Position numbers and translations under genes: made by a program. From Larix kaempferi (Eukaryota; Streptophyta; Pinopsida; Pinales; Pinaceae), in the NCBI GenBank assembly GCA_027924585.1, contig BSBM01000600.1, positions 16,637,501-16,701,500 of the forward strand: a stretch of DNA of 64,000 bases, given 5' to 3'. Below the pieces are notes generated by a model, which saw only the letters and a list, made by a program, of their open reading frames with translations, did no database searches and had not been told where the DNA came from. Shown here one piece after another: positions 56,667 through 64,000 of the stretch (its first letter is position 1; the number at the start of each line of letters is the position of its first letter).

Positions 56667-59600
56667 ATGGCTGAGCTAGGAAAGGTAGAGCCCCCAGGTT
56701 TCGAACACCAGAAGGTAGATGAACTGTTAGAAGATAAATATGCTGAGGTTCATGATACAGTTTTGATAAATGGGTCCATTGAGACAGTAAAGGATACATT
56801 GAAGTTGATTAGGAAGCGGAATATAGATGTGCATAAGTTTTACCCGTCATTTTTCCATTTATTTGCAGTCGACCAAACCCTCAATTGTCCCGAGTTCATC
56901 GACTGGTGCGCCACCAATTACTCCTCCTCTGAGAGGGTAATTATGGATGCATCCAATTCAAAGATCCTGTGCCCAGTCAATCCCCTCACTATTAGGAAAT
57001 CTCTGTCATTCCCGGATGATTTCTGCCAAAAATCCAAAAAATACAAGGAAGAAGCCCTAATTCAGTATTTCAGACAGTCCACAGTTTAATTGAAGCAAAG
57101 TTTCTACAGGGCCTTCCTGAAACCTAGTGTCCCATTGTAGAGCCATTCCTTCCCAGTTGAAATCCATCTCTTTACTGAAGAATCCAAATGTGTTATAACA
57201 ATGTTAAGCCGATTCCTAGGATTAGATAAAGAGATGTACGTCACTGAGCCTTTAATGATCCTATTGTTTGTCCTTAGCACATGTCCACTTAAGTCTGATG
57301 AGCCCAGTCAGGCCATCCAGTGTGCTTGCCTTAAATTTGATGAGTCCCTAGCTAAGAATATCCATTCTCAGCTAGTGGACTTCCATAAAACTAGAAGCTT
57401 CAGATTCCAGTCATATATGTTGAGAATGTTCCTGTCCTTTAATGAAGAGAACTTGCAGCTGCCTAAGCTGATGCTTACCAAGGAGAGGCTCACAGACTAT
57501 AGTAAATTCATGAACAACCTCATGTCTGAGGTTTACTATGTTTTATTTCAGAAGAAACTGCCCAGAGTGTTAATTGAAATGAAGGAGATGCTACAGCCTT
57601 CTCCTGAGAAGAAGATAGGTGATTGGTTCCTCTTAGAACACACCATAACAATCAGATTTTATGGGTTTTCTCATTCACCCTATGTACTATTATCTTTCTT
57701 AACCCCCAGAGTATTTACACTAGAATTCATCAGGCAGAAGCTGAGAGTAGAAACTAAACATTTTTTGGACCCTAAAAAGGCCTCATAGACTGCATTCCCA
57801 TGGGCTGTAGACCCATTCATTGTCAAGAGAAAGGCTTCCATTCCAGCCATTAAGGGTATGGTAAGAGAGATGGGATTCTGAACAAAGGAATCCATCAACT
57901 ATGACCCCCACCATATCATCTCAAACAGAAGGAAAGAAAGCAACATAAAGGGTTTTATACATTTTGAGCTTGCAGGTATGGAAGAGACTACCAACTGGTT
58001 AGAATATCCCAACTGGTTAGAATATCCCAACAAAAGGAAAATGGATGTGGATTTGCAAGATGAATCCACTTCTTTAGTGCAGACAACCATACCCCCACTC
58101 CCTATCTCCTCTATCTTGGCTCCAACGGTTGGAGAAGTCATACCACCTTCTAGTGGCTCTGGAGGGTCCAGCAAAGTGGAAACTATTGATGTCATGGATA
58201 AAGATGAAGACACAGAAAGAGATCCCAAAAGGAAGAAAGTAGAAGAACCTAGGAAGCAGTTGGTTCCAGTGACAAATGGTCAAAGAAAGAAGAAGCAAGT
58301 GAAGGCTAAGGCTCCTGCCTTTGAGGTTAAGGAATATGTATTCAACAGAACAACTGCTGAACCTTCCACACAAGACAAAAGCAGAGCAGGGTTGATGGAT
58401 GAGTATAAAGAGAGTGCAGAAGCAGCCTCAGAGGAGTCGAAGCTGTATGCAGAGGTGAGGCAGATTTCCAATAAAGATGTGTCTTTGGTAGCTAGAAGAA
58501 TTCATGCCCAGAACACCCTAAACTTGGCATTACCTACCAAAAACAAAGCCACTGAGCTGAAAATGAACTTGGAAGATATCCTTGTTCCTAATATGATCCA
58601 CTTGCACAAAGAAAATGGGGAGTTTATCTATGCCAAACTGTTCAAGGCTGCACTAGAATTTTCCAAACTACAAGTCAGTAAGAACAAGGTTGGAAATTAG
58701 CTCAGGCAAGAAAGAGCGGAGAACAAAGCCCACAAGGCACAAATAAAGAAGATGTAGGCTGACATATTGGCTACTGAAGGCCAAGCAGACAAAAGGGATA
58801 GCATTCAGAATCTGCTAAATAACAAAGACAATACCATTCAGACATTAAAAAAGAAGCTAAAGATCCCCTCCACCCAACTGGTAGAAGCCTCTGAATTGAC
58901 AGAGCTGGAAGAGAAAAGGGAAGAACTGAAGAATGAGCTGACAGACTTCAAAGCTAGATTGTTGAAGTTTGAAGAGAAGGAAAAGTAGTGGCAAGTGGAT
59001 ATATATATCTCTCGTGGTGGAAATTGAGAAAGATTTGAAAGCCAAAGCCGGAGACCTTGAAAGGAAATTGCAGGAGAAGAGCAAAGAATTGGAGAGCATG
59101 ATCACCCCCTCCTCCATTGAATCCGGAGACTTCCCCATTGTGCAAGCCATGGCACAGACAAGTCTAAGGGATTTAGAAGTAGAAAGTTTGGAGAAGCATA
59201 AGGCAGACCTAGAAAGCAAGGTTACAGAGGAGGACCAAGAGAGGAAGACTTGGGAAGGCAAGTACCTATAATTACAGGTTAAGGATGATGAATTGGTAAA
59301 GTAGGCTATAGTTCATACTTCATTGCAGGAAGCCAAGTAGGTTATTTGGGATGAAATCATTGCTGAGGTAGACAAGTTGAGGCCTTACCTTGACTTTCTT
59401 TTAGAGAAAGAAAAGGTAATTAAGTTGGCTAAGAAAAGCATAATAGCAGTAAAAGAGAAGTTGAACAAGAATCCCATGGAGTGTGCTCAAAATTCTATTG
59501 AGTTTCTAAACAGGTTGAATGAGGACGACTTAAAGGATGCTAACATCAAGAACAGATTGTCTACAATAATTTGGGAAGGAAGGTGGTGAACAAGCATCAC

Positions 59601-60089
59601 CAGCTGGACACAATTCAGGCAAGGATAGACATTTTAGCACATCAAGTAAAACTCTTCAGAGAGATGTTTGATCCACTATTCAAGAAGGGACTTCCCCTCT
59701 TTTGGGAAGAGGTTGTCACCATGATGACACAAGAAGAATATCAAAGTAGGTTGATAGGATGCAATTTAGATTATACAGACTTTGCTGGCATGAACCAGTC
59801 ACTGTCAGGCAAAACAGTGGTGGATAAATTGGAAAATGAATTTGAGCTAGTTTTAGTCTTCAAAGAAGTTTGTGCACCCCTTAGGATTTGTTCATACAGG
59901 GATCATACAGAGATGTGAGTATTACTAAAAGAGGTGGACATGTCATACTTTCCACCTCCAGACCAATGGAAGACCGTTGAGAAGTATGGAAAGGCCAAAC
60001 TAACATTGCATCCATAAAGATTCGAGGATCGTGAATATTTGCAGCTGAAGCAAATAGTTACCAAGGATTTTTTGTTTTTTACTAGCTAG
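56667..60089 (+). pseudogene. Long ORF before an LTR (about 1,141 codons, function unknown)
   Basis: ATG at 56667 (MAELGKVEPPGFEHQKVDEL). The first frame holds to 58988 with stops (57089, 57138, 57788, 57883, 58700, 58757). It shifts by one for 58969-59589 and returns for 59571-60089. N-terminal globular part: HKFYPSFFHLFAVDQTLNCP, FIDWCATNYSS and TIRFYGFSHSPYVLLSFLTP. A Ser/Pro-rich linker, a Lys-rich basic stretch (DPKRKKVEEPRK, GQRKKKQVKAKA) that may be a nuclear signal, and a long Leu/Lys/Glu coiled coil follow (about 58700-59500). The stop is 27 nt before a candidate LTR. Length, layout and place match the 3' ORF of Gypsy-1 (7029-10493), so it is probably the env-position ORF of a related element. 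No integrase was found upstream. Confidence 0.65.
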
Positions 60090-60116
60090 TAAATGATCGA
60101 GGGAACTTGTAAAGGA

Positions 60117-60948
60117 TGTTAAGCCTACCTGTCAGCATTTGTTGTTTCTTGTTGTAACTGATTCTCGAAGAGGATGAAACTCTCGGTATGGGTGTCATCG
60201 AATTTTGTAACAACTTTATGTTTGGAAACTAGGGTAGAATAACTCGAGTTGGAGAACTGAGGTTATCATCTCTTATATATATTCATATGTAATGGAAAGA
60301 AAAGGTTTGTTGGTTAGAACCCATGAGTCCTTGTGCTATGTACATTTGAGACACTTCTTTAATAAAATGGGCAGATCCGAGCAAGTGCTTTGAAGCAGAG
60401 ATTCTTGTGATATTTATTTTACAATTTGTACCTCCTTTTATTCATGTGAATGTTTCCTTGTTATCTATGCCATACTGTTTTCTTTTCATGTTTGGATAAG
60501 TGTGTGTTGAGACAAAATTCATATGTTTATGCTCTGTTTCTTTGATTCCAAGCATCCACAAACCTTTTTCTACTAAAGTTAATGCAGAATTCATCTTATA
60601 ATGCTCTGTGTCAATGGATTGTTCTTAGTTTCTTCCCTATCACCATACAAACATATTTTTGACTGTAAATGAGTAACTACCATGCCTCTGTTAAGAATTC
60701 TTATGCAAATCATTGCCCCTTTACCATCTTAATTTTTTTTTACTCCATTTCCCAATGAATGTTCACCTTGCTTCAACCAAACAACAATCTGATCTTAATT
60801 TTAGTTCATATTTCTGGCCTTGATAAACAAACGTTGAGAGATACCTCTCTGGAAAGATAGAAGCCAACTATCTTTCCTGAAGCTTGGTTTTGTGGTTACC
60901 TTGAAGTGCCCTTTCCCAAAACCGTGAGGGTCATTTTGAGTGCTAACA
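60117..60948 (+). repeat. Candidate LTR (832 bp)
   Basis: Starts TGTTAAGC and ends GTGCTAACA (terminal inverted repeat TGTTA/TAACA). It contains a TATA-like run (about 60272-60283) and AATAAA (60361-60366) in the right order for U3-R-U5. A PBS-like site follows. No second copy lies in the window, so boundaries rest on signals only. Confidence 0.6.
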
Positions 60949-60951
60949 TAT

Positions 60952-60969
60952 TGGCGTTGTTTCCAGGGA
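60952..60969 (+). other. Candidate PBS (degenerate tRNA-Asp type)
   Basis: TGGCGTTGTTTCCAGGGA matches the tRNA-Asp complement TGGCGCCGTTGCCGGGGA at 14 of 18 positions; three of four differences are C/T or G/A changes. Confidence 0.5.
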
Positions 60970-61195
60970 GAGAAGGTTATATTTTCCCTAGGAGAAATGA
61001 CAAGGATTTCAATTTTTCATAGAAAGAAAGGATTTCTATGGGCAAACAGAGCTTTTTGCATTTGAAGAAGGTTGTACATTTTCCCTGGTGACTCCACTCA
61101 TTAGTATTTCACTTAAAGGTGACTCCACTGGGGAGATTGGCAACTCCACGTTCATTTCCAAAGGAGCTTTCAGAAGGCATCTTGGGCCCTAGAAG
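60970..61195 (+). other. Leader between PBS and gag
   Basis: About 225 nt without a clear ORF; contains the short repeat GTGACTCCACT at 61080 and 61120. Confidence 0.45.
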
Positions 61196-63519
61196 GCCAT
61201 ACAAGAGGTAATCCTAATCCTGAGATTCTATTAGGTGTAGAAAACCTAGAAAGTTTGCTTAGACATAGAAGTGGAAAAGAGAAAGCTAGCACTTCTAATA
61301 CTGAAAGATCTGTCTCTAAAAAAGAGTTGTATGGTTTTCATGAATTGGATTTAGGAGTAAGCATCGATAATTATTTATTAAGATCAAAATCAGAATCAGA
61401 ACTAAAGCAAACAGAAACTAGTTCAGATAGGTTTGAGTCATACTTACTAGATCCCTTATGGTATAACTTGCCAAACACTGTTAAAGTTGAAGAAAGAAGC
61501 TCTCATTTTCAGACCCATCAGCTTCATACTACAAACCTTGTTAAAATTCCTCCTCAGAATCTTTCTTAGAACCCTCATATACCTCAGAATCCACCTAGAC
61601 CAATGGCAGCTAGGTTTTCACCCTTAGCTTTGCCCGCTGTTTTGCATGATCTCCCCCAAAATTACTCATAGAGAATTTCTCTATATGATGGAGATGGAAA
61701 TTTTACAAGCCAACATATGGATAGATTTGAAGATTTTATTGATTTAGAGGAGTTGGATCATGATGATGGAAAGATGATTTTGTTTGCACAAAGTTTGTCT
61801 GGAGAAGCTAAGAGATGGTTTAAAGATTTACCAGCGGCATCTATCCCTACCTTTGAAGCTTTTCAAACACTATTTTTAGATAGGTGGGAGGAAAAAAAGA
61901 GCCCTCTGCAAATATTATCTCAATATGACCATTTAAAGAAAGGACAATTTGAGTCTCTCCATGAATTTTTTAGTACATTTATGAGGGTATACAACTCCCT
62001 CCCAACTAATATTAAACCCTTGGTAGGTGCTTCCAAACTTCATTATGCTAATGCCTTTGATGGAGATTTTTCATGTATGTTAAGGGAGAGAAAGTTAGCT
62101 ACTCTGTTAGCTATGTCGAAGGATGCTCTAGAAGTAGAAGCAAATATGATGGCTTCAAGGAAACTGAAAGGTAGAGTTGAGACATATAAGAAGAGACAAG
62201 AATCCCAACCATCCACTTCTGCTTCCTCCTCTGCAAGTGATGTCAAGTTTAAAATGATGATGAATACTATGGAGAAATCGATGGACAAGATGGCCCTGGA
62301 TAACAGACCACCTAATAGAGAGAAACTTGAAAATCAAATTAGAAATCCAAATTTTAGAAGACCATTTCCTCAAAGAAACCAAAGAAATCTTGAAGATCAG
62401 CAAATAAGACCACCATTCCCAGAAAATTTGGTTGATGAGGAAGGACAAGAAGATCCAATGGATAACCAGATTCATCACTTTGATGAAATTGATCCTGAAA
62501 TATATTTGACTGAAAAATAACATGATTCCTTCACCCAGGAAAATGATAGTCCCATTCCAGAGTTGGATTCAGAACAATATCAGATAGGCTATCAGAATGC
62601 CATTGATGACTTTCAGAGAAAACTAAAGCTAAGAAACCGTGATGTGATAACAAATAGAGGAAAGTCTAATCCAAACCAACTTTCCAACACCCAACAGAAT
62701 TCAAAAAAACAAAAAGGAAAGTGGAAGGAAGCTATTGTACAAGAGAACCCAGAAAATAAGGAACAACAACCAAAGGAAATTAAACAGTCAATACCAGTTG
62801 ATGTGGATAAACCAATTTCATTCTTCAGCCTAAAGACAGAGTTGTCAAAGGTTAAGATTTATATCCCCTTTAACGAGTTGTTGAAGAATAATGAATACAA
62901 GGAAGAAATCACTAAGATGGTCAAGAGCCAAGGTGAGTGTCAGCTAGATATTTTAGAAGTGACAGATGATGCTCCCACTATTGTCTTTGGACCCAAAATT
63001 GAAGATACAAATGATGAAGAAGTCCCCCCTTTTTATCTAAGTCTGAATATCCATGATATGATTCTGCACAATGCTATAATAGATTCTAGTGCATCTCATA
63101 ATCTAATGCCAAAGACAGTAGTGGAAATTTTGGGTTTGGAAGTTACTAGGCCCTACAAAGACTTATACTCTTTTGATTCTATAAAGGTCAAATGTTTGGG
63201 ATTGATAAAGGATATGGTGGTAACCCTAGCACAACTTCCAACAAAAGGCATTGTGATGGATGTTGTGGTAGTTGACATTCCTGCCAAATTTGGCATGCTG
63301 TTATCAAGGTCTTGGGCATCGAAGTTGAAAGGAACTTTGCAAATGGATATGTCATATGCCACTATACCTTTATTCGGAGGAAACATAAGGTTATATAGAG
63401 AGAAGAGGTTAGCCTATGTGGTCAGCAGTCAAGATAAGCCTGAAAATCATCACATTTATGTTGTTGATATTGATTTGGGATCTTCTATATTTTTCAATGA
63501 TGGACCACCCATTGTGTAA
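61196..63519 (+). pseudogene. Gypsy gag and aspartic protease
   Basis: One frame covers the whole stretch with stops at 61567, 61669 and 62518. Gag core: YDGDGNFTSQHMDRFEDFID, FAQSLSGEAKRWFKDLPAAS, FQTLFLDRWEEKKSPLQILS and FESLHEFFSTFMRVYNSLP. A Ser-rich and Pro/Arg/Asn-rich region (RRPFPQRNQRN) follows; no CCHC knuckle seen. The protease part holds FYLSLNIHDMILHNAIIDSS with active site D-S-S-A-S (G replaced by S), then LMPKTVVEILGLEV and FGMLLSRSWASKLKGTL. The stop is at 63517. The D-S-G to D-S-S change probably abolishes catalysis. RT should follow but is not seen in the last 480 bp. Confidence 0.88.
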
Positions 63520-64000
63520 GACACAATGGCTCACTGAGAGGGCAGGGTGAACAGTGAGCCAGCAATTCAACCAATTTCAACTTCTTCCTCTAATCTTATA
63601 CTATCATTCACAAATCTACTCCAACATCATATTCATCAATAGAATAGACAAATTATCATATGCCATTCATCAATATCAACAAATCACACAAGACACAATA
63701 TATAAGCTTTGTAATCTTTTGTATTTGGTTCAACGACCACAACCATGAGGAAATTTAGCTACAACTGAAACAAAGAGCACCAACTCCTTATCTAGGACCC
63801 AGCCCAGTTTTTCTTAGACCCATCCTAGAAAACATGTACAAGACTCAGCTTGTAGTTAATATACACATTTGTCACATTACATCACTGTTAGGAACCCATG
63901 TCTTTACCTTGTTAGTATGTTGTTGTTGGACGTATATGCTTTGTAAGTCGTCCCGTAGTATTTGTTGATCAATAGTTTGTGTTATTGTTGTTGGCGCATA
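63520..64000 (+). other. Unassigned end of window
   Basis: No clear RT. Short peptides rich in Ser, Thr and Gln with many stops. May be a degraded linker or a different sequence joined after the protease. Confidence 0.4.

Overview
The window is a heavily retroelement-loaded stretch of plant nuclear DNA. Copia, Ty3/Gypsy and L1-type LINE coding remnants cover most of it. Nearly all are broken by in-frame stops and frameshifts, and they are nested inside each other. The only host-like coding sequence recognised is a short Agenet (Tudor-like) protein gene near 4.5 kb. I saw no rRNA or tRNA genes, no CRISPR and no bacterial features. Element types and nesting suit a large-genome seed plant, plausibly a gymnosperm; that is inference, not something the sequence proves.

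Layout. 1-1783: Copia gag/protease remnant on the minus strand, with its PBS and the start of its 5' LTR (from 1784), which holds two tandem-repeat arrays. 4.5-5.0 kb: Agenet gene, whose 3' end is followed by a perfect 93-bp inverted copy of itself. 6294-40126: one L1-type LINE on the minus strand, bounded by a 13-bp target-site duplication (CACTCTACATAGG at 6294-6306 and 40114-40126). It was split by two later LTR-retrotransposon insertions. Gypsy-1 (6407-18646, 12.2 kb, LTRs 367/341 bp) sits in the LINE 3' UTR. Gypsy-2 (24244-38475, 14.2 kb, LTRs about 4.68 kb) sits 55 nt into LINE ORF2. Removing both restores a roughly 7.3-kb LINE with ORF1, ORF2 (endonuclease-RT-zinc-RNase H) and a possible third ORF.

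40.2-40.35 kb: a truncated second Agenet copy. 40.5-40.86 kb: an array of palindromic tandem repeats. 41565-46700 and 47606-51980: two decayed plus-strand copies of a third Gypsy family (Gypsy-D), with a short TRIM-like LTR/PBS and a CT-rich island between them. 52.06-52.41 kb: two tRNA-like (SINE head) segments. 52.97-54.1 kb: a plus-strand Copia gag remnant. 56667-60089: a plus-strand ORF of 1,141 codons with several stops, then a candidate 832-bp LTR (60117-60948), PBS and a gag-protease ORF (to 63519).

No gene network operates here; this is a record of transposition and decay. Points worth following are the hairpin made from host coding sequence, the two very long single-frame ORFs directly upstream of 3' LTRs, a gag-like module embedded in frame between protease and RT in Gypsy-1, an ORF carried inside the Gypsy-D LTR, and the third ORF of the LINE.
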